From positions 1 through 45,012 of the forward strand of contig JAIPDS010000011.1 in NCBI GenBank assembly GCA_021737565.1: 45,012 nt of DNA. The letters run 5' to 3'. The notes beneath the pieces were generated by a model. That model had not been told where the DNA came from. It saw only the letters and a program-made list of their open reading frames with translations, and ran no database searches. Position 1 is the stretch's first letter. The number at the start of each line of letters is the position of its first letter. The translations under genes were made by a program, and so were the position numbers. This stretch comes from Desulfobacteraceae bacterium (GTDB taxonomy: Bacteria > Desulfobacterota > Desulfobacteria > Desulfobacterales > Desulfosalsimonadaceae). Positions 17,373-26,387 of the stretch are shown in pieces.

Positions 17373-18680
17373 TCAAGACTTCAAAAGACGCTTTTTAACA
17401 GATTCCGCATGCGCGGACAAACCTTCGGTTTCAGCCAGGCGGATAATATCGGCCGATTCATTCAGGAACGCCTCTTTTGAATAATATACAACAGAAGTCT
17501 GCTTTACAAAGCAGTCCACAGAAAGCGCAGACGAAAACCTGGCCGTGCCCCCGGTTGGAAGCACATGATTGGGACCTGCCACATAGTCTCCGACCGGCTC
17601 CGGGCTGTAGCCGCCCAGAAAAACGGCCCCCGCATTTCTTACCAGAGACAGCCATGCAAACGGATCTTCTACCTGCAGCTCAAGATGCTCGGGAGCGATC
17701 CTGTTTGCAAGGGCCAGTGCGGTTTCCATGTCAGGAACCGTAAAAACACCCCCGTATTCCGCCAATGAACTCTGCGCGATCTCCCTGCGCGTCAGGTTTG
17801 AAAGCTGGGATTCGAGCTCTTTTCGCACTTTTTCGGCAAGGGCATGCGAGACTGAAATCAGTACGGCCGAAGACAACACATCGTGCTCGGCCTGGGACAA
17901 AAGATCCGCCGCTATACAGGCCGGATCCGCGGTCTCATCTGCAATCACAAGGATTTCGCTGGGCCCTGCGATCATGTCAATACCCACTTTCCCGGAAACG
18001 ATCTTTTTTGCCAGGGCAACATAAATATTTCCCGGCCCCGCAATCACGTCCACGGACGGTATGATTTGGGTTCCATAGGCCAGTGCGGCAATGGCCCAGG
18101 CACCCCCCACTTTATATACCTCGCTTATACCGGCCGCGCGTGCGGCTGCCAGAAGATGTGGATTTACAGAACAATCCTCCATCGGCGGCGTTACCATTAC
18201 CAGCCTGGATACACCCGCAATTGCAGCCGGGATTGCGCCCATCAGCACGGAGGATACCAGCGGGGTGGTTCCGCCCTTTGCGCCGGGCACGTATATTCCT
18301 GCCGCATCTACAGGATTTACAAGCTGGCCGAGCACAACACCCTGCCGGTCGGTGCTGATCCAGGAATTGCGAACCTGCCTGCGGTGAAAAGCCTCTATCT
18401 GCGATGCAGCCCGGTTCAGTGCGGTTAAAAATTCGGACTTTACGCTGCTTGAAGCCTTCTCTATTTCTTCGTCTGTTGCCCGGATCAGGTCCGGCCTCAT
18501 TTCAGGAGCGTCAAAACGCCTTGTATATTCAATAAGCGCATCATCTCCCCTGGTCTGGACATCTTCGACAATGGCCGAAACTTTTTCATAATCCGAAACC
18601 GCATAATCCAGGGCCCTGTCGAGTATTTTCCCGATCCTTTTTTCCGCCCCCGCCGAAGGATATGTAAGTATTTCCATCAT
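17373..18680 (-). CDS. hisD: Histidinol dehydrogenase HisD
   Basis: Catalyses the last two steps of histidine synthesis, oxidising L-histidinol to L-histidine with NAD and Zn. The 435-residue protein shows the family segments YVPGAKGGTTPLVSSVLMG near 130, VIAGPGNIYVALAKK near 214, GPSEILVIADE near 240, the Zn/catalytic QAEHD near 266, and PEHLEL near 333. GGAG precedes the first of two ATGs. No other his genes are near, so the pathway is scattered. The leader carries two mutually exclusive hairpins that could form an attenuator. Confidence 0.95.
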   Translation of the reverse strand: MMEILTYPSAGAEKRIGKILDRALDYAVSDYEKVSAIVEDVQTRGDDALIEYTRRFDAPEMRPDLIRATDEEIEKASSSVKSEFLTALNRAASQIEAFHRRQVRNSWISTDRQGVVLGQLVNPVDAAGIYVPGAKGGTTPLVSSVLMGAIPAAIAGVSRLVMVTPPMEDCSVNPHLLAAARAAGISEVYKVGGAWAIAALAYGTQIIPSVDVIAGPGNIYVALAKKIVSGKVGIDMIAGPSEILVIADETADPACIAADLLSQAEHDVLSSAVLISVSHALAEKVRKELESQLSNLTRREIAQSSLAEYGGVFTVPDMETALALANRIAPEHLELQVEDPFAWLSLVRNAGAVFLGGYSPEPVGDYVAGPNHVLPTGGTARFSSALSVDCFVKQTSVVYYSKEAFLNESADIIRLAETEGLSAHAESVKKRLLKS

Positions 18681-18731
18681 ATTCTGCTCCGATATAAAAC
18701 AATACCGTCTGGCGTTTTTTTGTATTCGTGC

Positions 18732-18783
18732 AAAAACTTAAGACCCGGTTTTCGCCGGGCAGATCAAAAACCGACCCCGGGTC
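18732..18783 (-). promoter_or_regulatory. Candidate attenuator in hisD leader
   Basis: On the minus strand, CCCGG-CGAAAA-CCGGG (18759 to 18744) is followed by TCTTAAG and TTTTT, a weak terminator about 50 bases before hisD. The same 3' arm, CCGGGTC (18748-18742), can instead pair with GACCCGG (18783-18777). No His-rich leader peptide was seen, so the sensing mechanism is unknown. Confidence 0.35.
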
Positions 18784-18889
18784 AGAACCTTTCGGTCCGG
18801 CCCGAGTCTTCCCTTTTATGTGAAACATTCCATATTGTCAATAATCCTGGATAAGAAACCGCCTTCTTTGGAAAATCCCGTCAAAAATA

Positions 18890-18918
18890 TTGACATTTTA
18901 ACAATTTCATGAGATATT
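18890..18918 (+). promoter_or_regulatory. Promoter of serC
   Basis: TTGACA (18890-18895), a 17-base spacer and GATATT (18913-18918) are followed by an AT-rich leader and AAGGAGAA before the ATG at 18974. Confidence 0.55.
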
Positions 18919-18973
18919 TAAAAATTTATAGATGCTTTCCGGCATTTAATCCAAAAACAAAAGGAGAACAAGT

Positions 18974-20062
18974 ATGGCTGAAAATCGAATCTGCAACTTC
19001 AATCCCGGACCCGCCGCACTGCCGGAACCGGTTCTAAGGGAGCTCCAGGCAAATGTGGTGGATTTCCAGAACTGCTGCATGTCCATCCTGGAAATCAGCC
19101 ACCGGTCAAAGGATTTCGACAACATCATAAACGACGCGGTTGCACGCACGAAAAGACTGCTTGGTATCGGAGACGACTACCACGTGCTCTTTTTGCAGGG
19201 CGGGGCGAGCCTTCAGTTTGCCATGGTGCCCATGAACTTTCTTTCCCAGGGCCGCACAGCCGACTACATCAACACCGGCACATGGTCCACAAAGGCCATC
19301 AAGGAAGCAAATATCCAGAAGAAAAACTACAACGTGGCCGCCTCCTCGGAAGACAGGAACTTCTCCTACATCCCAAAGGAGTTCTCGTTTACCCCGGATG
19401 CGACCTACGTTCATATAACCTCAAACAACACCATCAAGGGCACCCAGTGGGACAAATTTCCGGATACCGGAAATGTCCCCATGGTGGCTGACATGTCCTC
19501 GGATTTTATGTGCAAACCCATTGATATGTCGAAATTCGGCCTGATTTACGCGGGCGCGCAGAAAAACATCGGCCCGGCAGGAGTGTGTATGGTCATCGTA
19601 CGAGACGACATGCTGAAGCTTATCCCGGACGGACTGCCGACCATGCTCGACTACAGGACCCATGTTGAAAAAAATTCAATGTATAATACCCCTCCATGCT
19701 TTGCAGTATATACAGTCCAGCTTGTGCTTAAATGGCTGGAGGAAACAGTGGGCGGACTTTCGGAAATGGAGAAAATAAACCGGAAAAAGGCGGATATCCT
19801 TTATTCCGCAATTGATGAAAGCGACTTTTACGAAGGGACCGCAGACAAGGACAGCCGATCGCTTATGAACGTCACCTTCAGGCTTCCGAATGAGGACCTG
19901 GAGAAGAAATTCGTGGAAGAAACCGCCCAAAACGGTCTCGGGGGGCTTAAAGGGCACAGATCAATCGGCGGATGCCGCGCCTCTATCTATAATGCAGTCA
20001 CGGTGGAGGCGGTTGAAAAACTGGTTTCCTTTATGAAGGAGTTTGAAAAGAAAAACAAATAA
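18974..20062 (+). CDS. serC: Phosphoserine aminotransferase SerC
   Basis: Transfers an amino group from glutamate to 3-phosphohydroxypyruvate in serine synthesis, using PLP. The 362-residue protein begins with the typical NFNPGPAALP, has LQGGASLQFAMVPMN near 74-88, and the PLP lysine Lys197 in GAQKNIGPAG. The usual length is about 360. AAGGAGAA lies just before the ATG. It is a single gene flanked by its own promoter and a strong terminator. Confidence 0.96.
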   Translation: MAENRICNFNPGPAALPEPVLRELQANVVDFQNCCMSILEISHRSKDFDNIINDAVARTKRLLGIGDDYHVLFLQGGASLQFAMVPMNFLSQGRTADYINTGTWSTKAIKEANIQKKNYNVAASSEDRNFSYIPKEFSFTPDATYVHITSNNTIKGTQWDKFPDTGNVPMVADMSSDFMCKPIDMSKFGLIYAGAQKNIGPAGVCMVIVRDDMLKLIPDGLPTMLDYRTHVEKNSMYNTPPCFAVYTVQLVLKWLEETVGGLSEMEKINRKKADILYSAIDESDFYEGTADKDSRSLMNVTFRLPNEDLEKKFVEETAQNGLGGLKGHRSIGGCRASIYNAVTVEAVEKLVSFMKEFEKKNK

Positions 20063-20090
20063 TTAAAAAAATCCGATTTCGGGATTACCA

Positions 20091-20123
20091 AAAAGGCGCC
20101 GGGCAAATTCCCGGCGCCTTTTT
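20091..20123. terminator. Bidirectional intrinsic terminator
   Basis: AAAAGGCGCCGGG (20091-20103) pairs with CCCGGCGCCTTTTT (20110-20123) around a six-base loop. It has A and T tracts on both sides and serves the convergent serC and thiolase genes. Confidence 0.93.
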
Positions 20124-20155
20124 AACTAGTTATAATCCTTCCATGCAGCGCAGCA

Positions 20156-21364
20156 TTATTCCACCAGCTCAAACATCGCGGCAGCGCCCATGCCTCCGCC
20201 TATACACATTGATTCCACGCCGTATTTCACGCCGCGTTCCTGCATCTCTGTCATAAGCTGGGCGCACAGTTTGGCGCCGGTGCATCCCAGGGGATGGCCC
20301 AGGGCAATTGCTCCGCCGTTTACGTTGACAATCCGCTTGTCACTGTCAGAGGTCCACAGGCTCTTGTCCTCATACATGCCGAGCTGCTGAAGGCAATAAA
20401 TGGCCTGGGATGCAAAGGCCTCGTTCACCTCGAAAAGACCGATTTCCTCAACCTTTTTGCCTGCCATCTCAAGGAGCTTCGGTATGGCGTATGCCGGCCC
20501 CACTCCCATTTCATCGGCCCTTACCCCGGCCACGGTATAGGCTACAAGCCTTGCAATGGGTTTTACATCATACTTCTTTACAGCCTCCTCGCTCATGATA
20601 AGCGTGGCCGCCGCACCGTCGGTAGTCTGCGAAGAGTTGCCCGCAGTGACGGATCCGTTTGCTGCAAAGGCCGGGCGCAGTTTGGCCAGCCCCTCCATGG
20701 TGGTGTTTTCCCTGATCCCGTCGTCAAAATCCTGGACAAAGGTTTCCTCCACCCACTCACCGTTTTTCTCCACAAACCTGGATGCCGGGGTGGGAACAAG
20801 CTCCTTGTAAAGGCCGTTCTGCTTGGCGTTGGCAGCCTTCATCTGGGAATGATAACCGAACTCGTCCTGCATTTGCCTGGTTATGTTATAACGGGTGGCC
20901 ACGTTTTCGGCAGTGGCACCCATGGATATGTAAACATCCGGATTTTCCTTTGCCATCACCGGATGGGGGCGCAGAATGTTTCCGCCCATGGGAACGATAG
21001 TCATGGACTCTAACCCCCCGCCGATGGCCACATCGCACATGCCGGACTTGATCCGCATGGCCTGAAGCGCAATTGCTTCCAGACCCGAGGAGCAGAACCG
21101 GTTAACGGTCGCACCGCAGGTTGTATCGGGAAAACCGCACATCTGGGCAATAACCCGGCCGATGTTCATCCCCTGCTCTCCTTCCGGAAACGCGCATCCG
21201 ACCAGGATATCTTCAACATCCTTTTTTTCAACGCCCTGTGTCCTTTCCACCACTTCACTCATCGCGGTCTTGAGCAGGTCTTCAGGCCGGGTCTGGGCAA
21301 ATGCACCTTTGCGCCTGCGGCAGCCCGGAGTACGGAGTGATGTGACAATATATGCTTCTCTCAT
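20156..21364 (-). CDS. Acetyl-CoA acyltransferase (thiolase, FadA/FadI type)
   Basis: Cleaves 3-ketoacyl-CoA with CoA in the last step of beta-oxidation. The 402-residue protein carries the acyl-accepting Cys91 in NRFCSSGLEA, the GGGLESMT loop, the catalytic His in ALGHPLGCTGA near 355 and the second Cys in CIGGGMGAA near 388. AGGAGGATAT precedes the ATG. It lies 38 bases downstream of the FadN-like dehydrogenase/hydratase gene, in the same operon. Degradative rather than biosynthetic use is suggested by this partner. Confidence 0.92.
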   Translation of the reverse strand: MREAYIVTSLRTPGCRRRKGAFAQTRPEDLLKTAMSEVVERTQGVEKKDVEDILVGCAFPEGEQGMNIGRVIAQMCGFPDTTCGATVNRFCSSGLEAIALQAMRIKSGMCDVAIGGGLESMTIVPMGGNILRPHPVMAKENPDVYISMGATAENVATRYNITRQMQDEFGYHSQMKAANAKQNGLYKELVPTPASRFVEKNGEWVEETFVQDFDDGIRENTTMEGLAKLRPAFAANGSVTAGNSSQTTDGAAATLIMSEEAVKKYDVKPIARLVAYTVAGVRADEMGVGPAYAIPKLLEMAGKKVEEIGLFEVNEAFASQAIYCLQQLGMYEDKSLWTSDSDKRIVNVNGGAIALGHPLGCTGAKLCAQLMTEMQERGVKYGVESMCIGGGMGAAAMFELVE

Positions 21365-21402
21365 CTTTATATCCTCCTAACTTTCGGTTGTTGTTTACTC
21401 TA

Positions 21403-23811
21403 CTACAGGAACAAGGGCTTGCCTGTATTCATCATATGCTCGGCCATTTTCTGGGTCTCCTCTGTTCTCCAGAGGTCCACAAAGGCTTCGCGCTCCAGCT
21501 TCATCAGGTACTCCTCGCTGACCTGGGTCCCCTGCGGCACGTCGCCGCCTGCCATGCAATAACAAGCTCTCTTGGATATAGTTTCCATGTGAGGAGTAAT
21601 GAAACCGCCCACTTTCATGCTAAGCATCTCCGCCCAGACCATTCCCTGGGCCTCGCGGCCGAACACCGGAAATTTCTCCTTGCGCGGCGGCACGTAGCAG
21701 TCATCCACCATCTTGAGGACTTCCTTCTTGGCCTCGCCGATCAAAAGGTCCCTGTTAAAAACGATCCTGTCGGCCGGCCGCAGAAAGCCGCTGTTTCTGG
21801 CTTCCGCCGCGGAATTCGAAACCTTTGCCTGGGCCACATGCATGAAAGCCTGGACGAAAAAGCCCGCATAATCCGTTATAGTTGCAACCTGGGGTTTATA
21901 CTTTATATAGTTCTGCCACAGATGCATCATTCCGCATCCGCCCGGTAGCAGGCCTGCTCCGATTTCAACCAGGCCCATAAACAGGTCGGCATTTGCCACC
22001 ACCCGATCTGCTGCCAGGCAGGCCTCTGCACCGCCGCCCAGGGCCAGGCCGAAGGGGGCCGCAACCACCGGGTAGGGGGCATACTTGGAGGTCATGATAC
22101 TTTCTTGGCCGGTTTTTACGAAATCCTCGATCTCGGAGAACTTGCCATCTTTTGCAAGCCCCAGCATATAAGCCAGATCGGCTCCCGCTGAAAAAGGAGC
22201 GGGCATCCCGGATGCCTGGTTGCCGACCACGACTCCAACTCCGTTTTCGCGCACATATTCGTGGGCTTCGAGCATGAACTCGACCATTTCACGGTTTAAG
22301 GCATTCATCTTTGTATGAAACTCGATATCAAAAACCCCGTCGCCCAGGTCTATAAGGGAACATGAGGGCACGGATTTTACCACCTTGTTTTCCTGGCGCA
22401 GGTTATAAAGGCTTATCTGCTTTTCGCTCACGGGCACGGGCTTGTAGGAACCGGAGTCAAAATCGTAAAAATACTTTCTCCCGCCTTCAATCTTGTAGAA
22501 AGTCTCATTTCCGGCCCCGAGAAACTTCTTTATCTTTTCAGGAACCTGCCGGCCTTCTTTTTCCATCTTTTCAACGGATTGCTCCACCCCGATTGCGTCC
22601 CAGACCTCAAACGGGCCCATTTCAAAGTTGTAGCCCCACTTCATTGCATTGTCTATATCAACGATGGTATCGGAAATCTCGGGAATTCTGTTTGCTGCAT
22701 AAATCAGGCTGTCTGCGATCACGTCCCAGGCGAACTTTGCTCCCTTGTCATCGCCGTATACTATGGCGCGGACTTTTTCTGAAAGAGAGCTTTTCTTCTT
22801 GGCCTCTTTCAGGCAAGGGAAATCCGCCTTGCCGTATTCCTCGTATTCAAGCGTCTCGGGATTGATTACCTTGCGGACGCTCTTTCCCTTTTCATCGCGC
22901 TCCTTTTTATAGAATCCGCCCCCGGTCTTGTTGCCGAGCATGTTGTTTTCGACCATTTTGGTCACAAATCCCGGCAGATCCATTGTATCGCGCATTTCGT
23001 CGTTCGGACACATGTCGTAGCAGTTTTTTGCCACGTGATACATGGTATCCAGGCCCACCAGGTCTGCTGTCTTAAATGTGGCTGTCTTGGGCCGCCCCAT
23101 CTGCTGGCCGAAAATCGCATCTACCTCGGGAATTGCAAGGCCGTGCTCAAGCATTGCATTCATGGCCTTTCCCATTCCCTGGATGCCGATGCGGTTGCCG
23201 ACGAAATTCGGTGTGTCCTTTGCCCAGACAACCCCCTTGCCCAGATATTTTTCGCAGAAATCCGCCATGAACTCGAGCACATCCTTTTTGGTGTCAGGCC
23301 CGGGGATGATTTCAAGCAGGTGCATGTAGCGGACGGGATTGAAAAAGTGGGTGCCGAGGAAATGCTGCTTCATGTCGTCGCTCAACCCCTCGGACATATC
23401 CTTAAGCGGGATTCCGGAAGTGTTGGAGCTGACTACCGTGCCCTTCTTTCTGACCTTGTCCACCTTTTTAAAAAGATCCTGCTTGATTTCCAGTTTTTCC
23501 ACCACCACTTCCACGATCCAGTCGCAGTCGGCAAGCTTGTCAATGTCGTCTTCAAGATTGCCTGTTGTAATAAGCCTGGGATCGTTTTTCTTATCCATGA
23601 AAAGCGGCGGTTTTGAATTTATTGCATTCTGAAATCCCTTTTCCACAATGCGGTTTCTTGCCCTGGGATCCTTTTTTTCCTCCTCGGACAGATCAAAGGG
23701 AACGATGTCCAGGAGCAGGGTCCTGATACCGGCGCTGGCAAGCAGGGCGGCTATTCCGCCTCCCATGATACCTGAACCTATAACGCCTACCTGTGTGATT
23801 CTTCTTTGCAT
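21403..23811 (-). CDS. Bifunctional 3-hydroxyacyl-CoA dehydrogenase / enoyl-CoA hydratase (FadN-like)
   Basis: Combines two beta-oxidation steps in one 802-residue protein. The dehydrogenase comes first: NAD motif GVIGSGIMGGGIA at 9-21, catalytic HFFNPVRYMHLLEI near 155, and the C-terminal dehydrogenase domain with GNKTGGGFY near 290. The crotonase domain comes second: SAGADLAYM near 540, ALGGGAEACLAADR near 585 and VEIGAGLLPGG near 607, with the expected Glu residues. This order, dehydrogenase before hydratase, is that of Bacillus FadN and opposite to E. coli FadB. GGAGG precedes the ATG. It forms an operon with the downstream thiolase; reading direction and spacing support co-transcription. 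Confidence 0.93.
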   Translation of the reverse strand: MQRRITQVGVIGSGIMGGGIAALLASAGIRTLLLDIVPFDLSEEEKKDPRARNRIVEKGFQNAINSKPPLFMDKKNDPRLITTGNLEDDIDKLADCDWIVEVVVEKLEIKQDLFKKVDKVRKKGTVVSSNTSGIPLKDMSEGLSDDMKQHFLGTHFFNPVRYMHLLEIIPGPDTKKDVLEFMADFCEKYLGKGVVWAKDTPNFVGNRIGIQGMGKAMNAMLEHGLAIPEVDAIFGQQMGRPKTATFKTADLVGLDTMYHVAKNCYDMCPNDEMRDTMDLPGFVTKMVENNMLGNKTGGGFYKKERDEKGKSVRKVINPETLEYEEYGKADFPCLKEAKKKSSLSEKVRAIVYGDDKGAKFAWDVIADSLIYAANRIPEISDTIVDIDNAMKWGYNFEMGPFEVWDAIGVEQSVEKMEKEGRQVPEKIKKFLGAGNETFYKIEGGRKYFYDFDSGSYKPVPVSEKQISLYNLRQENKVVKSVPSCSLIDLGDGVFDIEFHTKMNALNREMVEFMLEAHEYVRENGVGVVVGNQASGMPAPFSAGADLAYMLGLAKDGKFSEIEDFVKTGQESIMTSKYAPYPVVAAPFGLALGGGAEACLAADRVVANADLFMGLVEIGAGLLPGGCGMMHLWQNYIKYKPQVATITDYAGFFVQAFMHVAQAKVSNSAAEARNSGFLRPADRIVFNRDLLIGEAKKEVLKMVDDCYVPPRKEKFPVFGREAQGMVWAEMLSMKVGGFITPHMETISKRACYCMAGGDVPQGTQVSEEYLMKLEREAFVDLWRTEETQKMAEHMMNTGKPLFL

Positions 23812-23937
23812 GATTACCTCCTGCTATATAAGTTAAAACCAATACGGGTAAAAACCGGTCACAACCTGCAACACAGAAATATAACTGAAAGATTGTGATT
23901 TCCGCGATATGCCAAAATTTGCAGTTACAAAAAATTC

Positions 23938-23967
23938 TAAATATCAAAACAACAATTCCGATGTCAA
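23938..23967 (-). promoter_or_regulatory. Promoter of the fad operon
   Basis: On the minus strand, TTGACA (23967-23962), an 18-base spacer and TATTTA (23943-23938). Upstream of it lies a 12-bp inverted repeat at 23994-24033. Confidence 0.5.
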
Positions 23968-23993
23968 GCAAAACACTGAATTTTCGGCGATTC

Positions 23994-24033
23994 CCGGTGA
24001 ACACCTCTCAGGTTGGCACCGGGTGTTCACCGG
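23994..24033. promoter_or_regulatory. 12-bp perfect inverted repeat upstream of fad promoter
   Basis: CCGGTGAACACC and GGTGTTCACCGG flank a 16-base spacer. It lies 27 bases upstream of the candidate -35 of the fad operon, so it may be a regulator-binding site. As RNA it could also form a hairpin ending in ATTTTAA in the plus direction. Confidence 0.55.
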
Positions 24034-24079
24034 ATTTTAAACTGATGCTTAAATACCTGGGAAAGCCTCAGAGAGGTTG

Positions 24080-24282
24080 TCAGGATGCGGGACGCGGCGG
24101 GGCAGTCTTTTCGTTCGCTGCATTCGGGCCTGGCATCTGCCCGGCGTGCTTCGCCGCGTCCGGCGAACTCGTGCACTGTCGTGCGCTCAAACAGCGCCGG
24201 CCGCTTTGGCTCCGCACGCCGGCATCTGCTTAACCGGCCCTCATGCAATGCTCCCTCAAAGACAGCCCCGCCTTGTCCGCAT
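24080..24282 (+). repeat. Dispersed repeat, copy B (MITE-like, imperfect terminal inverted repeats)
   Basis: Positions 24080-24210 match 8-138 in reverse complement at about 92%. The left end (GCGGGAC, GGCGGGGC, GTCTTT around 24087-24110) is an imperfect inverse of the right end (AAAGAC, GCCCCGCC, GTCCGC around 24258-24281). The unit is therefore a roughly 195-bp element with terminal inverted repeats. No coding region is seen. Confidence 0.75.
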
Positions 24283-24578
24283 GGAAGCCGCCTGCGGCAT
24301 AGAAGTTTACCCATAGCGAAAATGCGAACGCTTATGTTTTAATGCTAAAGGATTCAAAAGAGCCAGAAAATAAATCTTCAAGCATGCAGGGATTTGGTCG
24401 GGCGGCCCTGAGGAAATTTTCAGAGGAGCCGGGTTGAATTTTTGCAGAGACTGTGCGGTAAACTTAAACACCCGGAACCTTGCTTTAAGAATGCGGTTGA
24501 CATTTTCCGCGGTTTTCTATTTCCTTGCGTGTGAATCTGAAATAACAAATGCAAAACATCCGGAAAAAGGATCAAAAC
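24283..24578. other. Non-coding region before lolA
   Basis: Nothing gene-like is supported. A weak promoter candidate, TTGACA (24497-24502) with TATTTC after 15 bases, lies about 60 bases before the lolA start. Confidence 0.35.
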
Positions 24579-25265
24579 ATGCGTATTACAACCCTGTTCT
24601 GCCTGTTTGCGGCATTACTGATATTCTGCCCAGGCACGCCCATGGCCCGGCAGCAGGAAGCGGCCGGTTCAGGCATGGATAATTCCCCTTCAGCAGACCG
24701 GCTGCTTAAGAGACTGGAGGAGCGGTATTCAGGCAGAAACTTTTCGGTGGACTTCAGGCAGGAATCCACCCTTGAGGCCATGGATATTAAGGATGAAGCC
24801 CTTGGCAAAGCCTGGTTCAAACATCCGGGCAAAATGCGCTGGGAATACCGGGAGCCTGAAAAACACGTGATAGTAACTGACGGCGAAACCCTCTGGATTT
24901 ACCGGCCGGAGGACAGGCAGGTTGTTGTGGGTGATGCTGCAAACTATTTCGGAAACGGCAAGGGTGCAAGTTTTTTGGCCGAGTTCGAACTCTTAAAGGA
25001 AATATTTGAAGTAAGCCTCGAGAACTGCGGCAGTGAGCGCTGCAGGATGAAACTTGTTCCCCGGGAAAAACAGCAGGAGCTTGCCGCGGTCTATATCGAA
25101 ATAAACAGGGACACAATGGATATAAAACAGGTGGACAGCGAAAACATATACGGGGATATTACACGCATCTTTTTTAAAAACCAGGAATTTGACCCGGACA
25201 TGAAAAACGGTCTTTTTGAATTTTCCATACCTTCCGGCTCCGATGTATTAAGAATGGAGGAGTAG
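24579..25265 (+). CDS. lolA: Outer-membrane lipoprotein carrier LolA
   Basis: Periplasmic chaperone that carries lipoproteins from the LolCDE complex to the outer membrane. The 228-residue precursor has a signal peptide (MRITTLFCLFAALLIFC, cut near ARQ). The LolA pattern is FSVDFRQES, then GKAWFKHPGKMRWEYREPEK and VTDGETLWIYRPEDRQV. The C-terminus gives an FEFSIP strand. I chose the ATG at 24579 because AAAGGA lies about eight bases upstream; an ATG at 24549 lacks one. The nadA start follows after 3 bases, so the two share a transcript. It implies a diderm cell. Confidence 0.9.
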   Translation: MRITTLFCLFAALLIFCPGTPMARQQEAAGSGMDNSPSADRLLKRLEERYSGRNFSVDFRQESTLEAMDIKDEALGKAWFKHPGKMRWEYREPEKHVIVTDGETLWIYRPEDRQVVVGDAANYFGNGKGASFLAEFELLKEIFEVSLENCGSERCRMKLVPREKQQELAAVYIEINRDTMDIKQVDSENIYGDITRIFFKNQEFDPDMKNGLFEFSIPSGSDVLRMEE

Positions 25266-25268
25266 CCC

Positions 25269-26171
25269 ATGAACCGGGATGTTTCAGATAAAATCAGAAT
25301 ACTGGTGCGGCAAAAAAACGCCCTGATCCTTGCACACAACTACCAGCCCCCGGAAATCCAGGATATAGCAGATATGTGCGGAGACTCCCTGGAGCTGAGC
25401 ATAAAGGCCGCAGACACTGATGCTGAAATAATTGTTTTCTGCGGAGTGCATTTTATGGCTGAAACAGCCTCCATCCTGTGCCCGGAAAAAACCATACTGC
25501 TGCCCCGCACGGATGCGGGATGCCCCATGGCAGACATGGTTACCACGGAGGCGCTTGAAGAAAAAATCAAATCCATGCCCGAAATACCTGTTGTAACCTA
25601 TGTAAACTCAAGCGCCGCCGTAAAGGCCATGTCAACGATATGCTGCACCTCGGCAAACGCGGTAAAAGTGGTGCAAAGCCTGGATGCCAACGAGGTCCTG
25701 ATGGTCCCGGACCGTAATCTTGCTGCTTATACCGCAGGCCATACCGGCAAAAAGGTCCATTTCTGGGACGGATTCTGCCCTTACCACGACAGGCTTGACC
25801 CGGATACGGTAAGCAGAGCAAAAAAGCGGTATCCAGAGGCTTTATTTATGGCGCACCCGGAATGCAGACCTGAAATTACTGCCATGGCAGATATTGTGAC
25901 AAGTACTTCCGGCATGCTTGAATATGCCGGAAAATCGGAATCCGACGAATTTATAGTGGGCACTGAAACCGGCCTGATTTACGCCCTTGAAAAGGCCAAT
26001 CCGGCAAAAACCTTTCACCCGGCCTCTGAGCATATGTACTGCCAAGACATGAAAAAAATCACCCTGGCCGATATTGAAGCAAGCCTGAAGAATCTTTCAG
26101 CAGAGGTCCGGGTTGCCGAAGAAATCCGTATTCCGGCGTTGTCAGCAGTAAAGAAGATGCTACTGATTTAA
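25269..26171 (+). CDS. nadA: Quinolinate synthase NadA
   Basis: Condenses iminoaspartate with dihydroxyacetone phosphate to quinolinate in NAD synthesis, using an oxygen-sensitive [4Fe-4S] cluster. The 300-residue protein has ILAHNYQPPEIQDIAD near 20-34, VFCGVHFMAETA near 56, and PDRNLAAY near 147. The three cluster Cys are most likely Cys85 (DAGCPMAD), Cys170 (GFCPYH) and Cys258 (MYCQDMK), with spacing like that of the Thermotoga enzyme. GGAGGAG at the end of lolA serves as its ribosome site. No nadB or nadC is adjacent. Confidence 0.95.
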   Translation: MNRDVSDKIRILVRQKNALILAHNYQPPEIQDIADMCGDSLELSIKAADTDAEIIVFCGVHFMAETASILCPEKTILLPRTDAGCPMADMVTTEALEEKIKSMPEIPVVTYVNSSAAVKAMSTICCTSANAVKVVQSLDANEVLMVPDRNLAAYTAGHTGKKVHFWDGFCPYHDRLDPDTVSRAKKRYPEALFMAHPECRPEITAMADIVTSTSGMLEYAGKSESDEFIVGTETGLIYALEKANPAKTFHPASEHMYCQDMKKITLADIEASLKNLSAEVRVAEEIRIPALSAVKKMLLI

Positions 26172-26283
26172 CCGGTAAGCCCGGGACATAAATCACAACC
26201 TATTGCCTCGCCGGCGGGAACAAATCAAGCTGCCGATCCCCTCTTTGCTGTAATCGCTTTACATGCGGATTTTTTGTTTTCGC

Positions 26284-26312
26284 TTGATCTGTTTGGGCAA
26301 ATACTCTAAAAA
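26284..26312 (+). promoter_or_regulatory. Weak promoter candidate for Hdr operon
   Basis: TTGATC (26284-26289), a 17-base spacer and TAAAAA (26307-26312) occur in the 216-base gap after nadA. Both boxes are only partial matches. Confidence 0.3.
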
Positions 26313-26387
26313 ATATAAATTTGAACAATAAATTTTTCTGATTATTCTGATTAACCGGATACTGAGATTAACAGCGGAGGATTCGGC

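Noticed and set aside
20294-21013. 239-residue plus-strand frame inside the thiolase gene
   Set aside because: Antisense shadow of a well-conserved thiolase; no motif or ribosome site.
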